Below are positions 7,904 to 15,956 of a stretch of DNA of 37,658 bases, piece by piece (within the stretch, counting starts at the first letter, position 1; each line of letters begins with the position of its first letter). Where the stretch lies: assembly GCA_938034905.1 (NCBI GenBank), contig CALHLF010000010.1, positions 70,108 through 107,765 on the forward strand. Direction: 5' to 3'. A program made the translations under genes and the position numbers. This stretch comes from an uncultured bacterium. Its GTDB lineage: Bacteria > Dictyoglomota > Dictyoglomia > Dictyoglomales > Dictyoglomaceae. The notes beneath the pieces were generated by a model. It was not told the origin of the DNA. It did not search any database and saw only the letters and a program-made list of their open reading frames with translations.

Positions 7904-8857
7904 TTATGTTCCTTTAATTCTTTTTAAAGCACTCTGAAGAATTTTTAATATTAAATCTTTATAGGAATATCCTTTAGCATTAGCCATCTTTATTATATCC
8001 GAATAATTGGGAATTAATAAAGGTAAAGAATTAACGTCTAAGATATGTATTTTATCTTCTTTAATTCTCATATCAATTCTTGCATAATCCCTAAGTCCAA
8101 AGGATGTAAAAATTTTTTTGGAAATTTCTTCTATCTTTTTCTCTATATTTTTTTCTATTCTTGCAGGACAAATATATTTTGTTTTATCTCCATATTCTTT
8201 TTTTACCCTCTCAGAGTAAAATTTTTCAATATCTTCAGGAATAGAAGAAAAATCAATCTCTAATAAAGGAAGGATTTCTAAATTATCATTATTTCCAATT
8301 ATTCCAACACTTATTTCTTTTCCTTCAATATACTCTTCTACAAGGGCCTCCTCCTCAAATTCTTCATGTATAAACTTTACAGCTTTTTCCAATTCTTTCC
8401 TGTTATCTACTAAAGATTCCTTTCTTATACCTTTTCCACTACCCTCTCTATTTGGCTTTACAAATAATGGAAAGGAAAGATCTATATCCTTAGGAAGATC
8501 TTTCCCAAAGGGGATAAGAATATATTTGGGAGTATCAATTCCGTAATAGTTAAGCACTATTTTTGTTAGGTTTTTGTTAACACATAGAGAATGAGTGTAG
8601 GCATTGGATCCTATATATTTTATACCTAAAAAATCACAGATAGAGGGAATAATAACTTGTTTTGTTTCCCTCCCTTGAGTATGTAGGTTAAATATGAGAT
8701 GGGCTTTTTTTATTTTTTCTATAAAACTTAAGTCTTCGAAGGATATGGGAATTAACGAAACTACATAGCCTTCCTCTTTTAAAATTTTTTCAATTTCCTT
8801 TACCATCAATTGATAATCCTTTGTTGTTGGAAAATTGAAAGTTAATCCTATGTGCAT
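7904..8857 (-). CDS. ATP-grasp ligase, D-Ala-D-Ala-ligase-like
   Basis: A 317-residue ATP-grasp enzyme that should join a carboxylate, through an acyl-phosphate, to an amine. An LFVKPNREGSGKGI segment is the ATP-binding lysine/glycine loop. ALVEEYIEGKEISVG is the hinge region, and ARIDMRIK plus HILDVNSLP supply metal ligands in the positions of the EVNTLPG motif of D-Ala-D-Ala ligase. The GEDG segment and the N-terminal Glu/Ser residues of a true Ddl are not evident, so peptidoglycan D-Ala-D-Ala synthesis is unlikely to be its job. It starts 10 nt inside the end of the B12-protein gene, so the two are probably translationally coupled. Likely substrates are amino acids made by its operon partners; unproven. 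Confidence 0.8.
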   Translation of the reverse strand: MHIGLTFNFPTTKDYQLMVKEIEKILKEEGYVVSLIPISFEDLSFIEKIKKAHLIFNLHTQGRETKQVIIPSICDFLGIKYIGSNAYTHSLCVNKNLTKIVLNYYGIDTPKYILIPFGKDLPKDIDLSFPLFVKPNREGSGKGIRKESLVDNRKELEKAVKFIHEEFEEEALVEEYIEGKEISVGIIGNNDNLEILPLLEIDFSSIPEDIEKFYSERVKKEYGDKTKYICPARIEKNIEKKIEEISKKIFTSFGLRDYARIDMRIKEDKIHILDVNSLPLLIPNYSDIIKMANAKGYSYKDLILKILQSALKRIKGT

Positions 8858-10485
8858 AGTAGTCTTTCAATTCTTTCTTTTTCTTTAATTATTCTTCCTC
8901 TGCTATCTATACAGTAATTAGCTCCGTTAATTACCTGAGTTCTTACCTCTCCTTTGGCAATGGAAAATCCTTTAAGTCCAGGAGCGTCTAAAATTCCACA
9001 CTTTATTGCATTATAAATATTCTCAGGAGATAGAAAATCTTTTTCTGATTTTGCCAAGCTTTTTATAGCTGATAAGATAAAAAGGGCTTCTTCTTTTAAC
9101 TCTTCTTTTCTCTCTTGAACTTCAGGATCAGAAGAAAAGTCAGGAAGACCCCATGAGGTTAAAATATATGCTCTCTTTACCATCTTTATGCTCTCTATGA
9201 TTTCTTTACTTGTAGCAGGATATAAAGCCTCACAGTAGGATACTACATGGATTATATTAGGTTTTAAATATGAGCCGTAAAAAATAGAAGATACAAGCTG
9301 TCCCATAGCTGAATAAGGATCTGCAGGAAAAGACAAAAGTCCTGTTCGGATCATTATATAGGGAGTAAAATTCTCATCTTTAAGGTTATCTAATAATTCT
9401 AATTTGGCAAGGGATTTGGCAATATCCATTTTGGGAGATAAATTGGGAGGAGTATTTAACATAATTTGAGCAATATATTCCTTTACTCCTAATTTTTTTG
9501 CCACTAATGCTGAGATATAAAAAGTAGCAACCCCAATGGAATCATGAGCATTTCTCAATTCCCATTGATGAGATTCATTTATTTCTACCGGAACATTATT
9601 TTCCACATTCCATTTTATAGCAGAAATATTTTCCTTTATAGCAGATAGAAGCTCTCTATCAGATCTTCTATCCAGTTGAGAATACCAAGTAAGGGGGATA
9701 GCAGCCCATGCATTGTTTATAGTCTCCTTTAAAAGTTTTGAAAATTCAATTAAATTTCTCGTTCCAGAATAGCATCTTAATAAAGGATAATTCCCTCTTC
9801 GTGAAGCCTCATATAACCTTATAAAGTCTTCTCTTTTTCTTAGTGGAACTCCCCCTGCCCCATCCTGCTTTGGATCCATTTTATCAGGCTCAAAGAAATA
9901 ACTTTGAGTATTTTGGTCGGGAGCAATAGATATAATATCAAGTAGCAAAGAATCTGCTAATTTTTCAATCTCTTTTATAGTTTGTTCCAAGCTTGGAAGT
10001 CCTATATGATGTCTAAAAAGGGGAAATGGCTTTTTCCATATGATTCTCTCCTTTAAGTTTTGAGGATAATCCTTTTTCTTGTCTTTGGATATAACTTCTC
10101 CTTGAATACTCTTTAAAAAATCAATAACATCTTCAATTTCTTCAGTTCCATCAAAAACTTTGTAGATAAAGGAAAATTCTCTGGCAGTATCGCCTGTTTC
10201 CTTTGTTCCCCCAAAAATAAAGATTCTATTTTCAAGCAAGTTTTTACTCTTGAGTTCTTTTTCTAAATCTAAAAGGAGATTTTTTAAGGGACCTTTTCCC
10301 AATCTATAGCTTATAGCCACAATTTCAGGATTTGCTTCCAATATGGCTCCAATTAATTCCTTTATAGAGATAGCTCCTCCAAGATAGATAGATTCAAAAC
10401 CTAAATTTTTAGCAAGTTCCAAAAAATTTAATAATCCTGCTACATGAATACAGCTACCAATACTTGCCCCTAAGATTTTCTTCAT
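8848..10485 (-). CDS. Single-chain glutamate-mutase-like coenzyme B12 protein (MutS-MutE fusion)
   Basis: A 545-residue protein with an N-terminal cobalamin-binding Rossmann domain (about 1-135) joined to a TIM-barrel half. The base-off B12 motif is GSCIHVAG with cobalt-ligand His14 and Gly17; the Asp of the usual DxHxxG is Cys12. IFGGT (90-94) is the downstream GG motif. By eye, residues about 155-545 follow the glutamate mutase epsilon subunit, including the C-terminal 'GILDAPG... DSRGRI' stretch, but the arginines and glutamate that bind glutamate in MutE are not clearly kept. It likely catalyses a carbon-skeleton rearrangement of an unidentified acid or amino acid. Its ATG overlaps the stop of the opine-dehydrogenase gene (ATGA). 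Confidence 0.75.
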   Translation of the reverse strand: MKKILGASIGSCIHVAGLLNFLELAKNLGFESIYLGGAISIKELIGAILEANPEIVAISYRLGKGPLKNLLLDLEKELKSKNLLENRIFIFGGTKETGDTAREFSFIYKVFDGTEEIEDVIDFLKSIQGEVISKDKKKDYPQNLKERIIWKKPFPLFRHHIGLPSLEQTIKEIEKLADSLLLDIISIAPDQNTQSYFFEPDKMDPKQDGAGGVPLRKREDFIRLYEASRRGNYPLLRCYSGTRNLIEFSKLLKETINNAWAAIPLTWYSQLDRRSDRELLSAIKENISAIKWNVENNVPVEINESHQWELRNAHDSIGVATFYISALVAKKLGVKEYIAQIMLNTPPNLSPKMDIAKSLAKLELLDNLKDENFTPYIMIRTGLLSFPADPYSAMGQLVSSIFYGSYLKPNIIHVVSYCEALYPATSKEIIESIKMVKRAYILTSWGLPDFSSDPEVQERKEELKEEALFILSAIKSLAKSEKDFLSPENIYNAIKCGILDAPGLKGFSIAKGEVRTQVINGANYCIDSRGRIIKEKERIERLLCT

Positions 10486-11567
10486 TTCTCTCCCTCTTCA
10501 ATATATTTAATTATCTCCTCAACAGTCATATTATTGAGTCCTAAACTTTCTACAGTTCTTCCTTTAGCAAAGTAATCTTCTCCTATCATTATAGAAGCAA
10601 GATGAATTATAGAATCTATAGTAGGAGTTGAAATACCAAAATATCTTCCAAAAGAGGAGATAGGCACAAGACTCATAGGTACGTCTTCTAATATATATCT
10701 ATTAGCTATAACAGTAGGAGCTAGAATATCTCTATATCCTGAATTACTATGGATAGCTTCATATAAATCCTTTCCATCTACGTCATAGGCATATTTTAGC
10801 CATTGCTTTGCAGTAAGGGGTTCTGTTTTAAGAGTTCTCATAACTTTACATCTTTCTTCATCAATTGCTTCTAAAACTTTGGCTACCGAGGGAGATATTC
10901 CCTCAAAATAGAACTCGAATTTACCAAAGGTAAATTCAATTCTTGCTGCATTAAGAATAGTGGTTGCAGGATGAAATATAGCACCTATATTGTTAAAACT
11001 TGTAATGATAATATTTTTAGCAATTTCAAATTCAGGCATTACTTTTTTTAAAGTTTTTTGCAAAATCGGATTATCTTTAGCAGGAAGGCAAGAAACAGGT
11101 ACTGCATTTTTCTTTTTAAATATTCTCACAACTCCAGGATTAGAGCATCTTGAGGCGAATATAAAAGTTTGGGCTTCTGCTATATATACCTTTTTATTAC
11201 ATCCTACCTCCTTTAAAACCTTTCTAAATTCTAATGCTCCCCCTGTTCTCCCTGGATTCAAGATTACTATTTGTCCCTCCTCTAAATGGGGAGCTAATTT
11301 TTCTGCAATGTCTTTATGGGCAAAGGCAGGAACTACAACTAAAATCAATTCCCTATCTTTAATAGCCTCTTTTATATCGGTAGTTGCTAAGGATATTTCG
11401 TATTCTCCTGAATATTCACCCTCTAATATGACTTTTCCGGTGTTTATTATGGGCTCTATTCTCCATAGACTACGGTTATATAAAGAAATATCATAACCTT
11501 TCATGGAAAGATATCCTGCTAAAGCTTGCCCTCCGTTTCCTGCTCCAATAACACAGATTTTAAGCAA
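10482..11567 (-). CDS. Octopine/nopaline dehydrogenase family enzyme
   Basis: A 361-residue NAD(P)-dependent enzyme of the opine dehydrogenase family, whose members reductively condense an amino acid with a 2-oxo acid. The N-terminal Rossmann motif GAGNGGQA, a central NNIGAIFHP with the family's catalytic His, and a C-terminal helical domain with the family's 'GRYFGISTPTIDS' segment are visible. The start is TTG at 11567, with a weak GAGGCGAG site and a good promoter upstream. It is the first gene of the six-gene operon and overlaps the B12-protein gene by 4 nt. Related proteins of unknown function are common in anaerobes, so the substrates are open. Confidence 0.82.
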   Translation of the reverse strand: MLKICVIGAGNGGQALAGYLSMKGYDISLYNRSLWRIEPIINTGKVILEGEYSGEYEISLATTDIKEAIKDRELILVVVPAFAHKDIAEKLAPHLEEGQIVILNPGRTGGALEFRKVLKEVGCNKKVYIAEAQTFIFASRCSNPGVVRIFKKKNAVPVSCLPAKDNPILQKTLKKVMPEFEIAKNIIITSFNNIGAIFHPATTILNAARIEFTFGKFEFYFEGISPSVAKVLEAIDEERCKVMRTLKTEPLTAKQWLKYAYDVDGKDLYEAIHSNSGYRDILAPTVIANRYILEDVPMSLVPISSFGRYFGISTPTIDSIIHLASIMIGEDYFAKGRTVESLGLNNMTVEEIIKYIEEGEK

Positions 11568-11599
11568 TTTTCTCGCCTCGGTTCATATTCTTTTTTAAG

Positions 11600-11629
11600 A
11601 GGATATCATTTTTTTATTTAAATCGTCAA
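11600..11629 (-). promoter_or_regulatory. Promoter of the opine-dehydrogenase/B12/ATP-grasp operon
   Basis: On the minus strand TTGACG (11629-11624) and TATCCT (11605-11600) are 18 bp apart, 33 bp before the TTG start. No terminator is visible after uppP just upstream, so readthrough from the rpmH-uppP operon is also possible. At 63 bp the gap is too short for a cobalamin riboswitch. Confidence 0.6.
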
Positions 11630-11630
11630 A

Positions 11631-12497
11631 TTATCTTATAGCCATTTTGATCCCTAAATATAAAACAGCTATGCAAAACATAATAATAGAAAAAATTTGC
11701 AGTTTTAAATAAGCAAATATTATCGCTAAGGCAAGAATAAATCTATAATAAGAGAAAACCTCCAAAGAGGATTTTTTTACATAATTTAATAGTACATGAA
11801 TAGTAAATAAACTTGTTATAAAAGATATAATGGTTCCATAAAGAATCAAGAATAATTCTCCAGAATTTCTACTTTTAATTAAATCTAAAAATCTAAAAAA
11901 TATAGCTCCCCCAATTATAGGAAGAGATAAATAGAAAGAAAATTTGGTTGCATCTTCCCTCTTTAATCCAGTAAACATACCCCCTGAAATGGTGGATCCA
12001 GATCTTGATACTCCAGGAAAAAGGGAAAGCACCTGCCAAAAACCTATAATTAAAGCCTTTTTGACATTAAGATCCTTTATCTCTAATTTCCCCTTTGAGG
12101 ACTTTTCCAAAAGTATAAATACTATCCCAAAGGTTATTAATCCGATAAGAATTATCCATATAGCAAAAGAGTATTTTTGGGGTTCTGAAATTTTTTCTAC
12201 ATAAGGATCAAGAATCATCCCAAAAATTCCTGCAGGAATTGTAGCTAAAAGAATTAATCCCAGAAATCTTCTTTTTTCTCCCCCTTTAAAGATGCTTATT
12301 ATTAACTCTTTCCAATCTTTTATAAAATAAATGAGAACTGCTAAAAAAGTGCCTAAATGAAGTCCCACATTAAAGGTAAGTCCAAAGTCGGGAATTTTAA
12401 CAAAATATGGAATCAATATTAAGTGAGCGGTACTACTTATTGGTAAAAACTCTGTTATTCCCTGAACAATCCCTAAAATAACTACCCAAAGCCCCAT
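11631..12497 (-). CDS. uppP: Undecaprenyl-diphosphatase (BacA/UppP)
   Basis: An integral membrane phosphatase that converts undecaprenyl diphosphate to the monophosphate and so recycles the lipid carrier for cell-wall synthesis. The 288-residue length, about eight hydrophobic spans, and both family motifs support it: QGITEFLPISSTAHL near the N-terminus and PGVSRSGSTISGG in the middle, which supply the catalytic Glu, Ser and Arg. The ATG follows a GGGGAGG site 15 nt after mnmE. It is the last gene of the rpmH-rnpA-yidD-yidC-jag-mnmE-uppP run. Confidence 0.96.
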   Translation of the reverse strand: MGLWVVILGIVQGITEFLPISSTAHLILIPYFVKIPDFGLTFNVGLHLGTFLAVLIYFIKDWKELIISIFKGGEKRRFLGLILLATIPAGIFGMILDPYVEKISEPQKYSFAIWIILIGLITFGIVFILLEKSSKGKLEIKDLNVKKALIIGFWQVLSLFPGVSRSGSTISGGMFTGLKREDATKFSFYLSLPIIGGAIFFRFLDLIKSRNSGELFLILYGTIISFITSLFTIHVLLNYVKKSSLEVFSYYRFILALAIIFAYLKLQIFSIIMFCIAVLYLGIKMAIR

Positions 12498-12512
12498 AAT
12501 TTTTCCTCCCCT

Positions 12513-13898
12513 CTATTTCCCTACACAAAAATTTTCAAAGATCTTATCTACTATATCAACGGAGACCTCTTCTCCCAAGATATTACCAAGAGCTTTTTCC
12601 ACCTCAAAAAGATTTTCTGCCAAGACATCCATTCCCCAATAGGGGTTTTTAAGAATTTCTAAAGATTGATTTAAAAGATCATAAGATTTTTTCAATTCTT
12701 GGAGATGGTAATTGTTTAAAAACAAAATATCTAAGGATTCATCCTTTCTTATATAATTTAATATCATTTCCTCTAATAAATTTAATCCTTCTTTTGTTAG
12801 TGTAGAGAGATAAACCTTTGGTACATTAGGAAATTTTTCCTCTAATTCTTTTTCTGTAATCTTCTTTCCAAGATCAATTTTGTTTAAAACCAAAATAATA
12901 TTTATACCTTCCCTATATATTTCCTTAAATAATTCCTCATCTTCTTTTCCTAAGGGTTCTGAAATATCCACTAAAAAAAGTATAAGATTTGCTTTTTTAA
13001 TTATTTCTTGGGTTTTTTTTACCCCAATAGCTTCAATTTCATCTTTCGGCTCTCTAATTCCTGCAGTATCAAATAATCTTATAAGAAATCCTGATAAAAT
13101 AAGTTCTCCTTCAATATAATCCCTTGTAGTTCCAGGAATTGGTGTTACAATAGCTCTATCCTCCCTCATTAATGCATTAAACAAACTTGATTTTCCCACA
13201 TTTGGTTTTCCAGTAAAAACTATCTTATATCCTCTCTTAATCCATTCCCCCCTTTCTGCCTTTTCAATAAGATTCTTTATCTCTTCCAATAAGTTCTCTA
13301 TTGAGACTATCCATTCTTTTCTTTCTAAATCACTAACATCCTCTGGGAAATCTAAGGATGCTTCTAAATATATTCTTAACCTTTCCGTTCCAGTTTTAAT
13401 TTCTTTTAGAATTTTAGAGGATTCTCCCTCTAATTTTTTAACAGCAATTTCTAAGGATTTTGAACTTGTTGCATAAATAATATCTAAAACTCCCTCCGCT
13501 TGTAAAAGATCAATCCTTCCATTTAAAAAGGCTCTTTTTGTAAATTCCCCCCTTTCTGCAAGTCTCGCTCCTTTACTCAAAATAAGATTAATAATTTCTT
13601 GAAGGGGGATAGGTCCTCCATGGGCATATATCTCTACCATATCCTCTCTTGTGTAGGTATTTGGTGCTCTTAAAATTGCTACCATAACCTCATCAATATC
13701 CCTTTCGCCATTGGAGATTTTTCCATAATGAAGGGTATGAGATGGAACTTTACTTATATCCTTTCCTTTTTTATGGGGAATAAAAATATCCTTTACTATT
13801 GAGATTACATTGGGACCAGAAAGACGAATAACACCAATTCCACTATGTCCTAAAGGAGTGGATATGGCAACTATGTCATCACTCAGATACCTTTTCAT
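12513..13898 (-). CDS. mnmE: tRNA uridine-5-carboxymethylaminomethyl modification GTPase MnmE
   Basis: MnmE with MnmG modifies the wobble uridine of certain tRNAs. The 461-residue protein has the N-terminal tetrahydrofolate-binding domain, a central helical domain, and an inserted G domain showing GKPNVGKSS (P-loop), PGTTRD (G2), DTAG (G3) and NKID (G4). The invariant C-terminal CxGK motif closes the protein (FCVGK). The length is normal. Its ATG overlaps the jag stop by 4 nt. Location next to jag and yidC is the common bacterial arrangement. mnmG is not in this window. Confidence 0.98.
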   Translation of the reverse strand: MKRYLSDDIVAISTPLGHSGIGVIRLSGPNVISIVKDIFIPHKKGKDISKVPSHTLHYGKISNGERDIDEVMVAILRAPNTYTREDMVEIYAHGGPIPLQEIINLILSKGARLAERGEFTKRAFLNGRIDLLQAEGVLDIIYATSSKSLEIAVKKLEGESSKILKEIKTGTERLRIYLEASLDFPEDVSDLERKEWIVSIENLLEEIKNLIEKAERGEWIKRGYKIVFTGKPNVGKSSLFNALMREDRAIVTPIPGTTRDYIEGELILSGFLIRLFDTAGIREPKDEIEAIGVKKTQEIIKKANLILFLVDISEPLGKEDEELFKEIYREGINIILVLNKIDLGKKITEKELEEKFPNVPKVYLSTLTKEGLNLLEEMILNYIRKDESLDILFLNNYHLQELKKSYDLLNQSLEILKNPYWGMDVLAENLFEVEKALGNILGEEVSVDIVDKIFENFCVGK

Positions 13899-14512
13899 AA
13901 TTCCTTTGGGGCTATTATTACCCTTCTTTTCGGTTCTTCTCCCTCACTATAGGTATATACAAAGGGATCTTCCTGAAGTGCCAAATGTATAATTCTTCTT
14001 TCCCTTGCTGGCAGAGGATTGAGAGCTATTTTCCTTTTTTCTTCCTTTACTCTTCTTGCTATTTTTTTAGCTAAATTAACAAGTTGAGCCTCTTTTCTCT
14101 CTCTATAATGATCAATATCTAAGGTAATTATTTCATGTATTCCTAATTTTGCACCATATAATCTTAGAATAAATTCAATAGCTGATAATGTTTTACCATT
14201 GTATCCAATAATCCTTCCCAGATTTTCTCCCTCTACACTTAATAAGATATTATTATCTTTTTTAATTTTTTTAATTTTAAAATTTAACTCCATCTTTTTT
14301 AAAATATTCCTTAAAAAGTCTTCTAAAATATCTTCAGATCTTTTTTTTATCCGAGCATAAATTCTATAAGGTTTAGAACCAATTCCTAAAATTCCTTCTT
14401 TTCCTACCTCTAATACTTCATATTCTATATCTTCTAAGGGAACTTCAAGAATAATTTGAGCCTTTCTTAAGGCATCCTCTAAGGTTTTTCCCTCTGTTTC
14501 CACCTCTTTCAT
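13895..14512 (-). CDS. khpB: Jag/KhpB RNA-binding protein
   Basis: A cytoplasmic RNA-binding protein (also called Jag or SpoIIIJ-associated protein) linked in other bacteria to cell division and membrane-protein expression. The 205-residue protein has a Jag-N domain (about 1-55, with the GILGIGSKPYRI signature), a KH domain with GRIIGYNGKT (about 117-126) and an R3H domain at the C-terminus (NPLPARERRIIHLAL). A GGAGG site within the end of yidC precedes the ATG. It sits between yidC and mnmE as in many genomes. Confidence 0.95.
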   Translation of the reverse strand: MKEVETEGKTLEDALRKAQIILEVPLEDIEYEVLEVGKEGILGIGSKPYRIYARIKKRSEDILEDFLRNILKKMELNFKIKKIKKDNNILLSVEGENLGRIIGYNGKTLSAIEFILRLYGAKLGIHEIITLDIDHYRERKEAQLVNLAKKIARRVKEEKRKIALNPLPARERRIIHLALQEDPFVYTYSEGEEPKRRVIIAPKEL

Positions 14513-14517
14513 TTTAT

Positions 14518-15147
14518 TTAGCCTCCCAAATGAAGCTTTACTATTATAAATTGTTGAAGAAGTTGGAAAAGGTTAGAGGTAAACCAGTAAAGCATAACCC
14601 CTGCAGGTATATTGAAGAAATAAAACATACCAGTAAATAAAACAGACATAATAATATTATTTAGTTCCTGCTGTTTTTTTGCATCGGGAGTTGCAGAAAA
14701 AGAAGATATTTTTCCTGAAAAATACTGAGTAACTCCCATTAGAAGTAAAAGGATAATATCAGGTTTTGTTAGATCAGAAATCCAAAGAAAAGTAGGAGTG
14801 GTAACATATTTATAATGTATAAGCAATTGATAAAGGGCGATAAGAATAGGAAATTGAAGGATTAAAGGTAGACATCCCATAGCAGGATTAATTTTATATT
14901 GTTTATAAAGAAGCATAATTTCCCTATTTAGAGTTTGAGGGTCATCTTTAAATTTCTGTTGAAGCTTTTGAACCTCAGGTTGTATCTTCTGCATAAGAAG
15001 AAGAGATTTAAGTTGAGCTTGAACTAAGGGATATAAGATAATTCTAACAGAAATAACCAGAAAAATTATAGCAAGTCCATAATTATTAGTCCAAGAATAA
15101 AAAAATTCTAATATTTTTCCTAAGATATCTACCAAAAATTGTATCAT
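14518..15147 (-). CDS. yidC: Membrane protein insertase YidC (short form)
   Basis: YidC inserts and folds membrane proteins, alone or with Sec. The 209-residue protein is the short type: it lacks the large periplasmic domain of proteobacterial YidC and has five hydrophobic spans with the hydrophilic-groove Arg35 (ISVRIILYP). A charged coiled hairpin follows ([14 protein letters not shown]), then the [11 protein letters not shown] signature and a C-terminal MLYWFTSN span. I see no lipobox. Its ATG overlaps the yidD stop by 4 nt. The ATP synthase c subunit encoded in this window is a typical YidC client in other bacteria. Confidence 0.96.
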   Translation of the reverse strand: MIQFLVDILGKILEFFYSWTNNYGLAIIFLVISVRIILYPLVQAQLKSLLLMQKIQPEVQKLQQKFKDDPQTLNREIMLLYKQYKINPAMGCLPLILQFPILIALYQLLIHYKYVTTPTFLWISDLTKPDIILLLLMGVTQYFSGKISSFSATPDAKKQQELNNIIMSVLFTGMFYFFNIPAGVMLYWFTSNLFQLLQQFIIVKLHLGG

Positions 15148-15404
15148 TTCTTTTTCCTCCTATTTGTTTTTGCTTTTTTCATTTCTTCAAGGGTAGGAAC
15201 AGGATCATAACCTCCAGGATTAAAGGGATGACATCTTAATATTCTTTTAGCGCCAAGAATTCCCCCTCTAAAAATTCCATATTTTTCTATAGCAGTTAAA
15301 GTATATGTAGAACAGGTTGGGTAAAATCTGCAAGAATGGGGGAGTATTGGAGATATGAAGATCTTATAAAATTTTATTAGAAGAATTGCTATTTTCTTTA
15401 ACAT
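15144..15404 (-). CDS. yidD: Membrane protein insertion efficiency factor YidD
   Basis: A small (86-residue) membrane-associated protein thought to help YidC. The family core is clear: an N-terminal amphipathic/hydrophobic stretch, [37 protein letters not shown], and a basic tail. Its start lies 41 nt inside the end of rnpA, an overlap often seen for this pair, and its stop overlaps the yidC start. Confidence 0.96.
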   Translation of the reverse strand: MLKKIAILLIKFYKIFISPILPHSCRFYPTCSTYTLTAIEKYGIFRGGILGAKRILRCHPFNPGGYDPVPTLEEMKKAKTNRRKKK

Positions 15405-15753
15405 CTTTTAAAATTTTTGCATCCTGCCATATTTTTTTAAGAATCTTTTCCATCTCCCAAAAATTCTTAATTACTTTATCCGACGGTTTTATCACTACCA
15501 CCATTTCAAAATCATTTAAAAGATAAGGTCGATTTAATCTATAAACCTCTCTCACAAGTCTTTTTAATCTATTTCTTACTACTGCAGGTCCTACTTTTTT
15601 ATTAACAATTATCCCAATTTTTCTAATATTACTTCCTTTTCTTATATATACTAAAAGATGAGAGAGAGTATAAACTCTTCCCTCTCTTATAACTCTTTTA
15701 AAATCTTCTCTCTTCTTAATTCTTTCATAAATAGGAAAAGAAAATAACCCCAA
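15364..15753 (-). CDS. rnpA: Ribonuclease P protein component
   Basis: RnpA is the protein subunit that helps the RNase P RNA cut tRNA precursors. The 129-residue protein has the KKREDFKRV segment near the start and the diagnostic [10 protein letters not shown] motif (about 60-69). The best start is a TTG directly abutting the rpmH stop (TAATTG), indicating translational coupling with L34. A short C-terminal extension (from about residue 112) rich in Lys, Asn and Ser results from the overlap with yidD. Confidence 0.95.
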   Translation of the reverse strand: MGLFSFPIYERIKKREDFKRVIREGRVYTLSHLLVYIRKGSNIRKIGIIVNKKVGPAVVRNRLKRLVREVYRLNRPYLLNDFEMVVVIKPSDKVIKNFWEMEKILKKIWQDAKILKDVKENSNSSNKIL

Positions 15754-15888
15754 TTATACTGCCAATCTCTTTCTTCCTTTTGCTCTTCTTCTCTTCAATA
15801 CTCTTCTCCCACCAGGAGTTCTCATTCTCCTTAAAAATCCATGGACCCTCTGCCTATGATGCTTCTTGGGCTGATAAGTCCTCTTCAT
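15754..15888 (-). CDS. rpmH: 50S ribosomal protein L34
   Basis: The translation is the 44-residue L34 protein, highly basic, beginning [18 protein letters not shown] and continuing with [20 protein letters not shown]. It is a component of the large ribosomal subunit. An AAGGAGAG site lies close upstream of the ATG, and a sigma-70-type promoter lies 40 bp upstream. It is the first gene of the run down to uppP. No dnaA gene or DnaA-box cluster lies on its other side, unlike many bacteria. Confidence 0.98.
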   Translation of the reverse strand: MKRTYQPKKHHRQRVHGFLRRMRTPGGRRVLKRRRAKGRKRLAV

Positions 15889-15927
15889 CTTATCTCTCCT
15901 TCCCTCATAAAATTTAACACAAAGGTT

Positions 15928-15956
15928 ATGTTAACAAAAAGAGATTTAATCGTCAA
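15928..15956 (-). promoter_or_regulatory. Promoter of the rpmH-rnpA-yidD-yidC-jag-mnmE-uppP operon
   Basis: On the minus strand TTGACG (15956-15951) and TAACAT (15933-15928) are separated by exactly 17 bp. The -35 overlaps the last codons and stop of the nicotinate phosphoribosyltransferase gene. The region 15889-15952 holds nothing else recognisable. Confidence 0.7.

Noticed and set aside
10990-11496. 168-codon plus-strand open frame
   Set aside because: It is antisense to the opine-dehydrogenase gene, without a ribosome binding site or family-like sequence.
11568-11630. Cobalamin riboswitch before the B12-protein operon
   Set aside because: The 63-bp gap is far too short for the riboswitch and is filled by a promoter; no B12-box-like sequence seen.
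15889-15952. Replication origin next to rpmH
   Set aside because: No TTATCCACA-type DnaA boxes and no dnaA gene; only the rpmH promoter is present.
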